Below, in pieces: positions 16,323-25,263 of a DNA stretch of 64,000 nucleotides. The notes under the pieces are model-generated. The model did not search any database. It was not told the origin of the DNA and saw only the letters and a list, made by a program, of their open reading frames with translations. Position 1 is the first letter of the stretch. Every line of letters begins with the position of its first letter. Source of the stretch: Lachnospiraceae bacterium GAM79 (GTDB lineage Bacteria; Bacillota; Clostridia; Lachnospirales; Lachnospiraceae); the NCBI GenBank assembly GCA_003584705.1, contig AP018536.1:3720001-3784000 (forward strand), read 5' to 3'. Position numbers and translations under genes: made by a program.

Positions 16323-17795
16323 TCATAGCTCCATCTCATGTTTCTTTCTCTGTACTTCCTGTGGCTGCTCTCTCCGGCGCAGTGCGGTATCTACGGCGTT
16401 CTGCACCTGCCGCAGCCGTATGACTTCCTCCCGGAGCGGCTTGTGCTGCGGAGACAGTTCGGCATACTCTGTTTTTAACTGTGAGTATTCCTGTTTCCAT
16501 GCTTTCAGGGCAATGGGTTTTCCGTCCAGTTTTTCTTTCAGAATACGGCGGGCGGCATAAAACAGCCGTAACTCCGCATCGTGGGATGTTTCAAATTTCT
16601 CCCTCTGTTTCTTAAACTTGATATTGTTCAATTCCGTATGAACAGGTTTTAGCCGCTGGTAATTCTCGCCCTCCCGTATCAATTCCTGCAATTCCTTTAT
16701 CCTGGCAGATTTCTTTTTCATGGAGCCGCTTAATGCTTCAAATTCTTCACTGACAGAGGAAAGACGCTCCTGCAAATCCTCTAATGTGAGCAGCTTGTTT
16801 TCCGTCAGATAATTGACGGCTTCGGCAAACTGCTTTAAGTTTCCGGTTCTGGCTTTATTGCTCCATGCCCCTGCGTTGCGCTGGTTGTAATAAGCGATCA
16901 GCAGGTCGGCAAGGCTCGGTGTCTGCGGTTTGGAAAGTTCTTCTTTTACCTCTGCCATCCAGACAAACAGGGCTTTGATCTTCTTCCTCACATCCTGCAT
17001 GAGCCGGTTGGTGGCTTTAATCCAGCGGTTCAGTTCCCCTTTCTCGGTGCGGATGCCCTTTGCTTCCATCTGCCGGACATTAGCTCCCTCGTGGACAGTA
17101 GGTATCAGGTCAAGCCCCTGCCGCACATAGGAACGGTGGTCGATACGCACATCCAGCCCTTTTTCCTCAAATTTTGTATTAACGGCAGCCGCCCACTGCT
17201 CCCGCCAGTGTTCCAGCGTTTCCGGTTCATGCCAGTCTGTTGTATGGACAGCGTTAAACATATAATCGCCGTTTTTATCCCGGATTCGGTTTCCATCTTC
17301 ATCAAGAAGATATTCCCGACGCTGTTTTTGTCCCCATGTGCCATCCGGGTTCAAAGGGCGCATGGTTGTCATCACATGAAAATGCGGGTTAGGGATGCCG
17401 CCGTCCTCTTTCTCCGGGCTGTGAAAAGCAAGGTCGGCAATCATGCCTTTTGTCACAAACTGCTCCTGTACGAACTTCCTCGCCAGCTCCATGTTTTCTT
17501 CCAGCGTCAATTCATTCTGCATGGCAATATCAAAGGAATAGGCAAGCTGTGCTTTTGGATGTTTCTCGCAGTTCTCCACAGCATTCCAGAGGGTCGCTCG
17601 GTCAAGATATATTTCCGGCGCATGGGGCGGCAGCATGATTTCCGAAGCGATCACGCCGCCCTTTTTGGTGTAGTCGCTGACTTCTCCATAGTAGCTGCTG
17701 TAAAGACGCTCCCCGGCTCGATAGGCTGCGCTGGCAATGGCGCTCTGACCGGCGCTGCGCTTTATCTGTGCGATTGAAAAATGATAAAGTGCTAT
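16323..17795 (-). CDS. MobA/MobL-family relaxase (apparent ATA start)
   Basis: About 490 residues. The relaxase domain begins ALYHFSIAQIKRSAGQSAIA, SAAYRAGERLY, GEVSDYTKKGGVIASEI, has the metal-binding histidine triad in NPHFHVM, and is followed by a long coiled coil (about 270-480). It nicks oriT and pilots the strand in conjugation. The conserved N-terminus is only included if translation starts at 17795, where the codon is ATA (TAAGG-ATA, two bases after the upstream stop); no ATG, GTG or TTG lies in frame after the preceding TGA until a GTG at 17654, which would delete the catalytic N-terminus. Either an ATA start or a start-codon mutation (ATG to ATA). Confidence 0.8.
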   Translation of the reverse strand: MALYHFSIAQIKRSAGQSAIASAAYRAGERLYSSYYGEVSDYTKKGGVIASEIMLPPHAPEIYLDRATLWNAVENCEKHPKAQLAYSFDIAMQNELTLEENMELARKFVQEQFVTKGMIADLAFHSPEKEDGGIPNPHFHVMTTMRPLNPDGTWGQKQRREYLLDEDGNRIRDKNGDYMFNAVHTTDWHEPETLEHWREQWAAAVNTKFEEKGLDVRIDHRSYVRQGLDLIPTVHEGANVRQMEAKGIRTEKGELNRWIKATNRLMQDVRKKIKALFVWMAEVKEELSKPQTPSLADLLIAYYNQRNAGAWSNKARTGNLKQFAEAVNYLTENKLLTLEDLQERLSSVSEEFEALSGSMKKKSARIKELQELIREGENYQRLKPVHTELNNIKFKKQREKFETSHDAELRLFYAARRILKEKLDGKPIALKAWKQEYSQLKTEYAELSPQHKPLREEVIRLRQVQNAVDTALRRREQPQEVQRKKHEMEL

Positions 17796-17797
17796 CC

Positions 17798-18115
17798 TTA
17801 GTCACCGCCTTTCTCCTGCCCGGAAATACGGGCGTGGTTCTCTGCGGCAGACCGGATGAAATGCTCCGCCTGCGGCAGATTCAAAATGTTTTCCATGAGG
17901 GAATAAAATTCCGTTTCGGTCAGCCCCTTTGTCTGTGGTGCAATGCTCTCAACGGCTGCCCCACGGGTAATCAGCCGGTGCGTCCTCTGTTTTCGGGAAC
18001 CGCTTTCCAGATACGCCTGCCGGTTTTTCAAACGCTGCATTTTCCGTTTTTCCTGTTCCAGCAGGACAGTGGTTTTTTCATATTCCTGCTTCAACTGTTC
18101 CAAAGATTTTTCCAT
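17798..18115 (-). CDS. DUF3847-family protein of mobilization operon
   Basis: A 105-residue protein: N-terminal coiled coil (MEKSLEQLKQEYEKTTVLLEQEK, about 1-35), then RTHRLITRGAAVESI and FYSLMENILNLP, typical of the DUF3847 family carried beside MobA/MobL relaxases, in the place of a MobC accessory protein. A role in relaxosome assembly is inference. The start ATG 18115 has AAAGGA nine bases upstream. Its TAA is two bases before the relaxase ATA codon, so reinitiation or coupling is expected. Confidence 0.7.
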   Translation of the reverse strand: MEKSLEQLKQEYEKTTVLLEQEKRKMQRLKNRQAYLESGSRKQRTHRLITRGAAVESIAPQTKGLTETEFYSLMENILNLPQAEHFIRSAAENHARISGQEKGGD

Positions 18116-18360
18116 GTTCTCACATCCTTTGCTGATAAGATAAAGAAAGACCATCCGCAGACAGTCCGTGTGTCAGTGCTTCTATAAAACCCGATGAAAA
18201 GGGAAAACCGCAGAGCGGATTTCTCTTTGCGGCGAGTACACAGGGGATAGCCGCTTTAGCGGCGCAAGGGGGTGTAGCCACCTTGTCGGAGCGAAGCGAA
18301 CGCAGACCTCGGATTGCTGATTTTATCAGCGGCAGAGGTAAGCTCCGCAGGACGCACGAT

Positions 18361-18397
18361 ACATGGTCTTTAGACTATGTATAGAAGTGCGCCCTTA
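18361..18397 (+). other. oriT: Candidate oriT with RSF1010-like nic motif
   Basis: Imperfect inverted repeat ACATGGTCT-TT-AGACTATGT (18361-18380) followed by AAGTGCGCCCT (18385-18395). In RSF1010/R1162 the relaxase MobA recognises an inverted repeat followed by TAAGTGCGCCCT and nicks within that sequence. Spacing and sequence here are nearly the same, and the site lies about 250 bases upstream of the DUF3847/relaxase genes. Confidence 0.85.
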
Positions 18398-18401
18398 GTT
18401 C

Positions 18402-18605
18402 CTAAGGGATTTTGCCGTTTCCGGCAGTCTTGTCCTTTTTCTTGGAACGCTTGGAAAGATACTTCGGGCAGTCAACCACAACCGCCCGGAAGCTCTGTTT
18501 ACATTCGTGCTGGCATTTCCGGCACAGTTCGTTGTAAGTGATACGGCTGCGGTCATTTAAGAAGAAAGACCATTCCAACCGCCGCTTGTTACTCATTCTT
18601 GCCAT
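18402..18605 (-). CDS. Small cysteine-rich protein of the mobile element
   Basis: A 67-residue basic protein with a C-x2-C-x3-C pattern (CRKCQHEC) and a further Cys in VVDCPKYL, suggesting a zinc-binding knuckle, with a Lys-rich tail. AAAGGAG precedes the ATG by six bases after the core. It abuts the oriT and precedes the mobilization genes on the same strand, so a DNA-binding accessory role is possible. I do not recognise a named family. Confidence 0.6.
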   Translation of the reverse strand: MARMSNKRRLEWSFFLNDRSRITYNELCRKCQHECKQSFRAVVVDCPKYLSKRSKKKDKTAGNGKIP

Positions 18606-18752
18606 AACCGGCTCCTTTCTCCGTTTCTATCTGATGTACGCAGATAGGCTGTTTTGATGTAGCGTCTCGGTATCATTTTTAAGTTTTTTTCCCTCTGTAT
18701 GCCCCTTTGGAAAGTGCGGCAGTATTGCAAGTCAGGGAATGATACCTCACGC

Positions 18753-18977
18753 TTATTTGTCGCTTCCCGGTACGGTTTCGGAGCCTTTTGCCATCCATTC
18801 AAAGAAAGCAATTTTGCTGACCTTGATAAGTCTGCCCCTGCGGAACGCTGGAAAGCCGGGTGTGTGTACCAGCTCATAGGCGCTCGCTCTTGAAATTCCC
18901 ATAATCCACTGAATGTCCGCCACATCCAGAACCAGCGGTAAATCCTCGTAGCTGTTCAATCTCTTTTTATCGTTCAT
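18753..18977 (-). CDS. Excisionase-like helix-turn-helix protein
   Basis: A 74-residue MerR/AlpA-type winged-helix protein: LVLDVADIQWIMGISRASAYELVHTPGFPAFRRGRLIKVSKIAFFEWM is the standard excisionase-like fold in which a helix-turn-helix (SRASAYEL) is followed by a wing (FRRGRLIKV). The start is ATG 18977, with GGGAGG just upstream; the longer frame lacks a site. In this element it is the likely directionality factor for the serine recombinase or a regulator of the mobilization genes. Confidence 0.8.
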   Translation of the reverse strand: MNDKKRLNSYEDLPLVLDVADIQWIMGISRASAYELVHTPGFPAFRRGRLIKVSKIAFFEWMAKGSETVPGSDK

Positions 18978-19134
18978 TCTGTTCCTCCCATAAATCAAAT
19001 AGGTTAAAATGCTTCCTGTTGCCGTTCTCCCCAAAAGCCGTTTTCCTGCCCCATTCCTGCGGTGTTTCCCTGCATTGGTGCGCCGAATGCGTCACTTCTC
19101 CTGCCGGTCATATCCCTTTTGGACGGTCATTCAC

Positions 19135-19221
19135 TTGTCAAGGTACTGTGCGGTACGAAATTACCAACCGCAATCATCATAGCGTACTATCCTTGACAAA
19201 ACAATGATTCTGCGATACCAT
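19135..19221 (+). promoter_or_regulatory. Promoter with flanking inverted repeat
   Basis: TTGACA (19193-19198), 17 bases, TACCAT (19216-19221). An inverted repeat TTGTCAAGG (19135-19143) with CCTTGACAA (19191-19199) overlaps the -35 box, so a repressor site for the element is plausible. The 18978-19279 stretch holds nothing else that I can recognise. Confidence 0.6.
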
Positions 19222-19279
19222 GAGTGTAACGGATATAACTGAATTATATAATTACCATAAACAAAGGCAGGGGATAGGG

Positions 19280-20320
19280 ATGGAGAATCAGTTTATACGG
19301 CATGAGCCATGTTTTGAGAGGATTTTGTTTGTCCTGACGCTGGACAGGAAGAAAATGAAAGAGCGGATTTTGATTGGGGAAGAACAGCAGATCCGCTTCC
19401 GTCTGAACGGGAGCCAAAACGCAGAGGTGCTTTGTGATATGACACGCCCACTGGGAACTTTTTTGATAAACTTTGAGCGTGACACGGACAGAGACTGGAA
19501 CTTATACGGGCTTTCTCCGCTGCGGCAAGCTCTCCACTCCAACCGATGGAAACAGCCGGAGCTGGAGCAGGCGGCAAGCGAATTTCTTTGGGAGAAATAT
19601 CTTAGCAACGACCCTCTGAAAATGTATGTGGCGTTCCGTATCTGGAACAGCTATCTGCTTGCCAGAGAACCCCGTGACCGTAACGCTGCCTGTGACCGCT
19701 TCATGGATAAAATGAGCAGACTGACCGGGGTATTCCAAAACGAAACCATGAGCTTTGACAGGGAGACAGGAAAACCGAAACAATTTCAAGCTGGCAGCCT
19801 TTATTTCAAAGGCGCACCGTCAGAAGATACCCGGCTTGACCTCTGGTTCCCGGACAACCGGCGCACAGAAGAATGTGTGTCTGCCTATGCGTCCCTCTAC
19901 CCGTTGATTACCTATTATCTGAACAGGCTGAATGACTGGGGGCTTTGCTTCCGGCGGTGCAAGGTCTGTGGAAAATATTTTCTGGCAAAGAGCCAGCGGT
20001 ATGAGCTGTGCAGCGACAAGTGCCGAAAAGCACAGGCGCTTCAAAACAAGCGGGAATTTGACGAGAGGGCAAGAGAAAATAACTATGACCTGCTTTATAA
20101 AAATGAATGCCAGAACTGGCGCAACAAAATAAACCGGGTAAAAAATACCGCAGGCTTTCCGGCTGACCGTCTGGAAAAAATACAGGCTGCCTTTGCCGAC
20201 TTTAAGAAAGAAGCCTTACAGAGAAAAAAGGCTGTAAAAACAGGAACAGCCAGCCCGAAAGAATTTACGGACTGGCTGTATCAGCAGAGTAATGTAATTG
20301 TTGAGCTGACCGAGATATGA
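19280..20320 (+). CDS. DUF6076-domain protein
   Basis: A 346-residue protein without signal or membrane segments. A likely zinc site is at about residues 234-255: CKVCGKYFLAKSQRYELCSDKC (C-x2-C-x14-C-x3-C, resembling the CGNC-type zinc knuckle). The C-terminus is Lys-rich with a coiled coil. I recognise it as a DUF6076-type protein, frequent as cargo in Firmicute elements, with no known function. The start ATG 19280 has AGGGGA upstream; the frame opens at 19220 without a ribosome site. It is the only plus-strand gene of the element and has its own promoter. Confidence 0.65.
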   Translation: MENQFIRHEPCFERILFVLTLDRKKMKERILIGEEQQIRFRLNGSQNAEVLCDMTRPLGTFLINFERDTDRDWNLYGLSPLRQALHSNRWKQPELEQAASEFLWEKYLSNDPLKMYVAFRIWNSYLLAREPRDRNAACDRFMDKMSRLTGVFQNETMSFDRETGKPKQFQAGSLYFKGAPSEDTRLDLWFPDNRRTEECVSAYASLYPLITYYLNRLNDWGLCFRRCKVCGKYFLAKSQRYELCSDKCRKAQALQNKREFDERARENNYDLLYKNECQNWRNKINRVKNTAGFPADRLEKIQAAFADFKKEALQRKKAVKTGTASPKEFTDWLYQQSNVIVELTEI

Positions 20321-20334
20321 AAAACTTTCTATCG

Positions 20335-22662
20335 TCAATTTCGCATTATTGCAATAACAGATTGCTTCTTCCATGAATGAATAAGCAATATTGTCATCAA
20401 ACTTTCAAGCATAAACATAGCAACAGCAAAAAGAGTAAAAGCAACAACCGGAAATACAAATCCCGTAGACATGCCTGTATTTTTCAAAAATATACCGATT
20501 GCATATCCGCCGGGGATTCCAACAACAGCAGTTATAAGCAATGCAATCAAAGTAGTAAAAAGACCTTCCATCATAAATGCTTGCTCCAACTGCTTATTTG
20601 TCATACCAATAGATTTTAGTGTGCCCATTTCCTGTTTCTGTGATAAAAGATTTGTCACAGTAAGATTGATTTGATTGATAACCGCAAATATCCACAAGAT
20701 GGCTGCAATCGCATAAGCTAATGTAAAACCTGCACGATTGTCTGATTGGTGTTCTACAATAAAATCTTGAAGGGTTTGTAAGCGAACATCCCTATTGTCA
20801 GAAACGAGTAATTTGAGTTCTTGCTCGATTATCTCCTGATATTCAGCTTCTGCTTGTATTTCGATTGCGTATGTACAGTCATAACCTGCAAGTTCTTTGA
20901 GCATATTTTCCGGCATTCTGAAAATATAGCCACCCATTCCATCATTGCTGGAAGTGATTGCACCAATTTTGAATGCTTTTGTTATTGTTTTACCACTATG
21001 ATTTTTGAAATTAAAGGTCACAGTATCCCCAATTTGAGGTTTCCAATGGTAAACATCATAAATACGTTCGGGATCACTTACAACTAATTCTGTATCATCA
21101 GTAATATTTCCAGACAAAACCGCTGCATTTAGCGACGCCAAATCCTTTTCATTATAGCCGAGCATCAAGGTGCTATCTGAAATATCATTGTCTGTTGAGA
21201 AATCAACTGGTACGGTAGCATAAGTAAATATATTGCTAACTCCCTCTATATCTCCAACACGCTTTACATAATCAGAAAAATATTCTTTCTGCAAGAGAGC
21301 ATCCAAATTTTCACTTTCGTTTTCTAAATCAATGCTGATTTTGAAATCTCCGTACTTCATATCCCAATAACGAGCCATACTCTCGGCATTAAAAGAACTC
21401 TGATAACTTGCTGCAAGGAAAAATATAACTCCGCACAGTCCCAATGATAAAATGGTCAATAGAGATTTTTTTCTGTTTCTGGAAAAGCTGATTTTCGCTA
21501 AATATACAGGCGTAATACGATGTCTTTTGTGAGTGCGGTAATTTACAATTCCCACTGGATTTTTCAGGGCGGAAATTGGAGAAGTATTCGCTGCAATTTT
21601 TGCTGGTTTACGAACACTAATATAAACAAGCAGTATTCCAAAAAGGCATGCGCCACATAGAGAAACAATAAATGCAAATACTGACCAGCCTTTTGATTGC
21701 AGACAATAGCTGATGATCGTTCCCATGATACTACCAATTAAAATCCCCGGAACTGCAAGCATATAACCCTGTTTAAGAACTATTTTATAAATTTGCTTTT
21801 TACTTGCCCCTATTGTCCGAAGCTGTCCGAACTCAGCAACTTTTTGTCCAACCGAAATATAGAAAATGCTGTAAATTACAAGTGCGGCAGCTAAAAACAA
21901 AATGGCAGCAACTACACCATATACCGCATAATTACTGAAGGACAAAGTTGTATTTACATAATCATAGTAACTGCTGACTGTCCAATTATTCAGTCCAGTC
22001 TCCTCTGAAATTTGAGATAATATTTCTGTTGCTTCGTCTTTTGTAAGGGTATCTGCATTTTCAAGCCAAACATATCCATTAAGCAGGTCATTTCCACGTA
22101 ATTCCCGGCATTTTTCAAGTGAAACAAAAACAGGATAAGCGGTAGAAGTTTTATCATGGTAAATACCAACAATAGTATAATTCTTCAAAGTACCATCCAG
22201 ATTCAACTGAACTATGGCGTTGATTTCCGGAGACTTATTTTCACTGGCAAAAAAGGCATCTGTAACAGCAATTTCACTTGCTTTCTCTGGATATTTTCCG
22301 TCAAAGGCAGGAATCAAACTAAACATGTCATCATCATAATAAATCAGAGACAGTTCTTTAGAATTTTCTTTCACTGTTTTGATATTACAGGAAAGTCCTA
22401 CACTTTTTACTTCTTCGTTTGCTAACAACTTTTCTTTACTGTCCTGCGTAATGTCAAAGAAAATTCCTTGATGTAATCCTTCGATTTCTTTCTGATTTTG
22501 ATAAATGATATTTTGCACTGTGAGCAACGACATCATTATCATAGCAACGGCTACAATAATTGCCGAAAGGCAAAATAAGTTTTTCTTCTTATCAAAACGC
22601 ACACTTTTTCGTGCTAATTTTTTAATTACTGCACTGGTATCATTTTCAAAAGGATAATTCAT
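20335..22662 (-). CDS. ABC transporter permease (two FtsX/MacB-type domains)
   Basis: A 775-residue permease: N-terminal TM (about 32-52), an extracytoplasmic domain (about 55-245), a three-TM FtsX block (about 250-365), a short linker (YRTHKRHRITPVYLAKISF), another TM (about 400-420), a second extracytoplasmic domain (about 425-650) and a final three-TM FtsX block with GTLKSIGMTNKQLEQ. This duplicated plan is that of DUF214/FtsX-like exporters of peptides or lipids that use force transmission rather than transport through a pore. The partner ATPase follows upstream and the adjacent kinase-regulator pair probably controls both. Start ATG 22662 follows AAAGGAGG. Confidence 0.88.
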   Translation of the reverse strand: MNYPFENDTSAVIKKLARKSVRFDKKKNLFCLSAIIVAVAMIMMSLLTVQNIIYQNQKEIEGLHQGIFFDITQDSKEKLLANEEVKSVGLSCNIKTVKENSKELSLIYYDDDMFSLIPAFDGKYPEKASEIAVTDAFFASENKSPEINAIVQLNLDGTLKNYTIVGIYHDKTSTAYPVFVSLEKCRELRGNDLLNGYVWLENADTLTKDEATEILSQISEETGLNNWTVSSYYDYVNTTLSFSNYAVYGVVAAILFLAAALVIYSIFYISVGQKVAEFGQLRTIGASKKQIYKIVLKQGYMLAVPGILIGSIMGTIISYCLQSKGWSVFAFIVSLCGACLFGILLVYISVRKPAKIAANTSPISALKNPVGIVNYRTHKRHRITPVYLAKISFSRNRKKSLLTILSLGLCGVIFFLAASYQSSFNAESMARYWDMKYGDFKISIDLENESENLDALLQKEYFSDYVKRVGDIEGVSNIFTYATVPVDFSTDNDISDSTLMLGYNEKDLASLNAAVLSGNITDDTELVVSDPERIYDVYHWKPQIGDTVTFNFKNHSGKTITKAFKIGAITSSNDGMGGYIFRMPENMLKELAGYDCTYAIEIQAEAEYQEIIEQELKLLVSDNRDVRLQTLQDFIVEHQSDNRAGFTLAYAIAAILWIFAVINQINLTVTNLLSQKQEMGTLKSIGMTNKQLEQAFMMEGLFTTLIALLITAVVGIPGGYAIGIFLKNTGMSTGFVFPVVAFTLFAVAMFMLESLMTILLIHSWKKQSVIAIMRN

Positions 22663-22676
22663 AATTCCCACCTCCT

Positions 22677-23342
22677 TTAGCCAACAATTTTACCATCTTC
22701 AATCCGTACAATGCGGTCTGCGAGTTGAGCGATCTCGTTGTTGTGAGTAATCATTACAATGGTCTGATTAAATTCTCCGCTGGTACGCTTCAAAAGCCCT
22801 AACACATCTGCACTGGTCTTGCTATCAAGATTTCCGGTCGGTTCATCAGCAAGGATAATCGCAGGCTTCGTAATTAAAGCTCGTGCAATCGCTACACGTT
22901 GCTGTTGACCGCCTGAAAGATTGTTCGGCATATTTTCCAGTTTATCTTCTAAAGCCAACATATACACAACTTCGTCCATAAATTTCTGGTCTACTGTATC
23001 GCCATCCAGTTCCACAGGCAGGACGATATTTTCATATACATTCAAAATCGGAACCAGATTATAATTTTGGAAGATAAATCCGATGTTACGACGGCGGAAA
23101 ATTGTCAATTCATCATCATTCTTTTTTGCGAGTTCTTCTCCCCGTACAATCACGCTGCCGGAAGTGGGGGTATCAAGTCCTCCCATCATGTGAAGCAATG
23201 TAGACTTACCGCTGCCGGAAGTTCCAACTACGGCAACAAATTCTCCCTGTTCCACAGTAAAATTTACACCATTAAGGGCACGAGTAATATTTGGTTCTGT
23301 GCCGTAATACTTCTTTAAGTCGATTGTTTGTAAAATGCTCAT
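22677..23342 (-). CDS. ABC transporter ATPase (LolD/MacB type)
   Basis: A 221-residue ATPase with Walker [11 protein letters not shown]-loop FIFQNYNL, signature LSGGQQQR, Walker [13 protein letters not shown], and H-loop MITHN. Sequence wording ([42 protein letters not shown]) is that of the LolD/MacB/BceA class. It pairs with the duplicated FtsX permease directly downstream. The ATG follows AAAGGAG by nine bases. Likely role: efflux or relief of an envelope-active peptide or drug; substrate unknown. Confidence 0.93.
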   Translation of the reverse strand: MSILQTIDLKKYYGTEPNITRALNGVNFTVEQGEFVAVVGTSGSGKSTLLHMMGGLDTPTSGSVIVRGEELAKKNDDELTIFRRRNIGFIFQNYNLVPILNVYENIVLPVELDGDTVDQKFMDEVVYMLALEDKLENMPNNLSGGQQQRVAIARALITKPAIILADEPTGNLDSKTSADVLGLLKRTSGEFNQTIVMITHNNEIAQLADRIVRIEDGKIVG

Positions 23343-23407
23343 ATTCAAATGCTCCTTTCAAGGCTTTCTATCTGTTGATAAAGCCATTGTAAACCACAAA
23401 TGTTACA

Positions 23408-23474
23408 CAAATGTCCGAGATAGAAAAAATTTTTATCGAAAATCAGGGTGAAATGTTACAACGCTCGGACATTT
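23408..23474. promoter_or_regulatory. Paired CTCGGACATTTG operator sites upstream of the ABC genes
   Basis: The motif CTCGGACATTT occurs twice in opposite orientation (23408-23420 minus, 23464-23474 plus), each next to a TGTTACA or TGTAACA word. The same motif lies in the regulator gene's promoter at 25251-25263. Sites common to the two transcription units are the expected binding sites of the element's own response regulator. Confidence 0.6.
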
Positions 23475-23493
23475 CAAAAAAAGTGGTTATATC

Positions 23494-24525
23494 TTACCTT
23501 ACAGGAAGCATAATAGAAAATTCTGAGCCTTGCCCCAGCTCTGAAACGACCTTGATATAGCCCCCTTGCCTTGTTACAATCTCACGAGCCAAATACAAAC
23601 CTATTCCTACACCCTGTTGATCATGTACTTCTTCCTCACGATAGAAGCGCCGGAAGATGGCAGCCTGATTGTTTTCTGAAATGCCCTTGCCGGTGTCGGT
23701 CACTTTGACCTCTACGTACATTTCCCACTGAACCACTGATACAGAAATCTTTCCACCTGACGGAGTGTATTTTACTGCATTGTCCAGCAGATTGAAAAGG
23801 GCTTCGCTTGTCCACTTGCTGTCATGGGAGATTATCAAATTTTCCGGGCAATCCACAGATACAGCAATTTCTTTTTTCTCTGCGGCATATACAATACTGC
23901 TCATGGCTTGTGCAAGCGTATGGAATAAGCTGCTGTCTTTCTTTTCTAATCGTATCGCTCCGGTTTCCAACCGGGATGTTTTAACCAGTGCTTGGAACAG
24001 AAAATCCAGTTTATCAGTCTGACTGCGTATGCCTTGTAAAAAGTCCATCCGTTCTTCTTCTGAAACAGGCTTTGTTAAAAGTGTGTCCGTTACCATTTGC
24101 AAATTGCTGACAGGCGTTTTTACTTGATGCGAAATATCAGAAATCAGCATTTGAAGCTCCTGTCGTTCCATGTCTACCTTGTGTCGGTTTTTCTGCATAA
24201 TCTCATACAACCGGATTAAGCGGTGGTTGATACGGGCAAAAAGAGTTTCACTATCATTTGACTTTTGTAATTCCTCGTTTCCATCAATCATGTTGTCCAG
24301 CGTCCGGCACAAATTAGAAGTAAAATGAGAAAGGCGTTTTCCAAAAAACAGCACCAATAGCCAAATCCAGAAAAATGCACAGAGTGTCAATGTTCCACCC
24401 GCTATGAAAATTCGTGTATCCTGCATTATACCGCCGAAAATACCAGTAATTACCAGCATAGAGAAAACCATGCCAGTACTAATCAGTCTACAAATTTTCT
24501 TAGCAGAAAGGTTATTCAGTTTCAT
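23494..24525 (-). CDS. Sensor histidine kinase linked to the ABC exporter
   Basis: A 343-residue kinase with two closely spaced TM helices at about residues 15-35 and 43-63 and almost no extracytoplasmic loop, HisKA with the His in SDISHQVKTPVSNL, N box LFNLLDNAVKYT, G1 DTGKGIS and G2 GVGIGLYLARE. Kinases of this intramembrane type often sense through an ABC transporter rather than directly, which fits its position beside an FtsX exporter. ATG 24525 follows GGAGG. Its start overlaps the regulator's 3' end by four bases. Confidence 0.9.
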   Translation of the reverse strand: MKLNNLSAKKICRLISTGMVFSMLVITGIFGGIMQDTRIFIAGGTLTLCAFFWIWLLVLFFGKRLSHFTSNLCRTLDNMIDGNEELQKSNDSETLFARINHRLIRLYEIMQKNRHKVDMERQELQMLISDISHQVKTPVSNLQMVTDTLLTKPVSEEERMDFLQGIRSQTDKLDFLFQALVKTSRLETGAIRLEKKDSSLFHTLAQAMSSIVYAAEKKEIAVSVDCPENLIISHDSKWTSEALFNLLDNAVKYTPSGGKISVSVVQWEMYVEVKVTDTGKGISENNQAAIFRRFYREEEVHDQQGVGIGLYLAREIVTRQGGYIKVVSELGQGSEFSIMLPVR

Positions 24526-25211
24526 TTCTTTTCGCCTCCTGTCCATTGATAACCCATACCGTAAACCGTTTTGATATATGTGTCGCCATCCGCTTCAATC
24601 TTACTGCGAATGCGGCTGATAGAAGTAGTAAGGGTATGTTCATCTACATATTTTTCATCAATGTCCCACAGTCTTTCCAAAAGTTGTTGGCGGGTAAGTA
24701 CCTGCTTCGGATTTTTAAGAAATAGGTTCAGCATTTTATATTCCATCGCAGAAAGCGCTAATGGTTTCCCGTTCAAACTTGCAAATTGTTCCGAAAAATC
24801 CAGAAACAGGCTACCATCCTCGTAAATATCCTTAGCTGGTTTGTGATGTTCCAACATAGCGAACATGGCTTTGATCTTTCGCTGCAAAGCACTAATCGAA
24901 AAAGGTTTCGTGATATAATCCACTGCACCAGCTTCATATCCTCGTATCTGATCGCTTTCCTGATCGTTGGCAGTTAGAAATATAACTACTGTATCAGGAT
25001 GCTCTGGCTTGATAAGACGGCATAGGTCATAACCATTTCCGTCTGGTAAATTTATATCCAGCAATACCAAATCAAAAATGTTTGTTTTTAATGATTCAGC
25101 GGCTGTCCTTGCATTCAGAACAGAAGTTATTGTGTAACCGTCCAGTTCCAAATTATAAGTAAGCGTTTTATTCAAAAGATTATCGTCTTCGACAATTAAA
25201 ATCTGCTTCAT
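24522..25211 (-). CDS. OmpR-family response regulator of the exporter
   Basis: A 229-residue regulator: receiver (ILIVEDDNLL acidic pocket, Asp in LVLLDINLPDGNG, Thr in IFLTAND, Lys in ITKPF) and winged-helix output domain (LSAMEYKMLNLFL to TVYGMGYQW). The start is ATG 25211 with AAGGAAG upstream; 36 codons of further open frame lie in the promoter. It is co-transcribed with the kinase. Its own promoter region contains the same operator word as the ABC promoter. Confidence 0.92.
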   Translation of the reverse strand: MKQILIVEDDNLLNKTLTYNLELDGYTITSVLNARTAAESLKTNIFDLVLLDINLPDGNGYDLCRLIKPEHPDTVVIFLTANDQESDQIRGYEAGAVDYITKPFSISALQRKIKAMFAMLEHHKPAKDIYEDGSLFLDFSEQFASLNGKPLALSAMEYKMLNLFLKNPKQVLTRQQLLERLWDIDEKYVDEHTLTTSISRIRSKIEADGDTYIKTVYGMGYQWTGGEKK

Positions 25212-25239
25212 ATTGTCACTTCCTTTTCTTTTTGCAGAT

Positions 25240-25263
25240 AGTATAACAGGCAAATGTCCGAGA
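25240..25263 (-). promoter_or_regulatory. Promoter and operator of the regulator gene
   Basis: On the minus strand a -10 TATACT (25245-25240) lies five bases after CTCGGACATTTG (25262-25251). The same operator word appears upstream of the ABC genes. Confidence 0.55.

Noticed and set aside
18593..18925. 110-codon minus-strand frame overlapping the excisionase-like gene
   Set aside because: It is an alternate frame of the excisionase gene, which has a good ribosome site and recognisable HTH; the 110-codon product has no recognisable domain.
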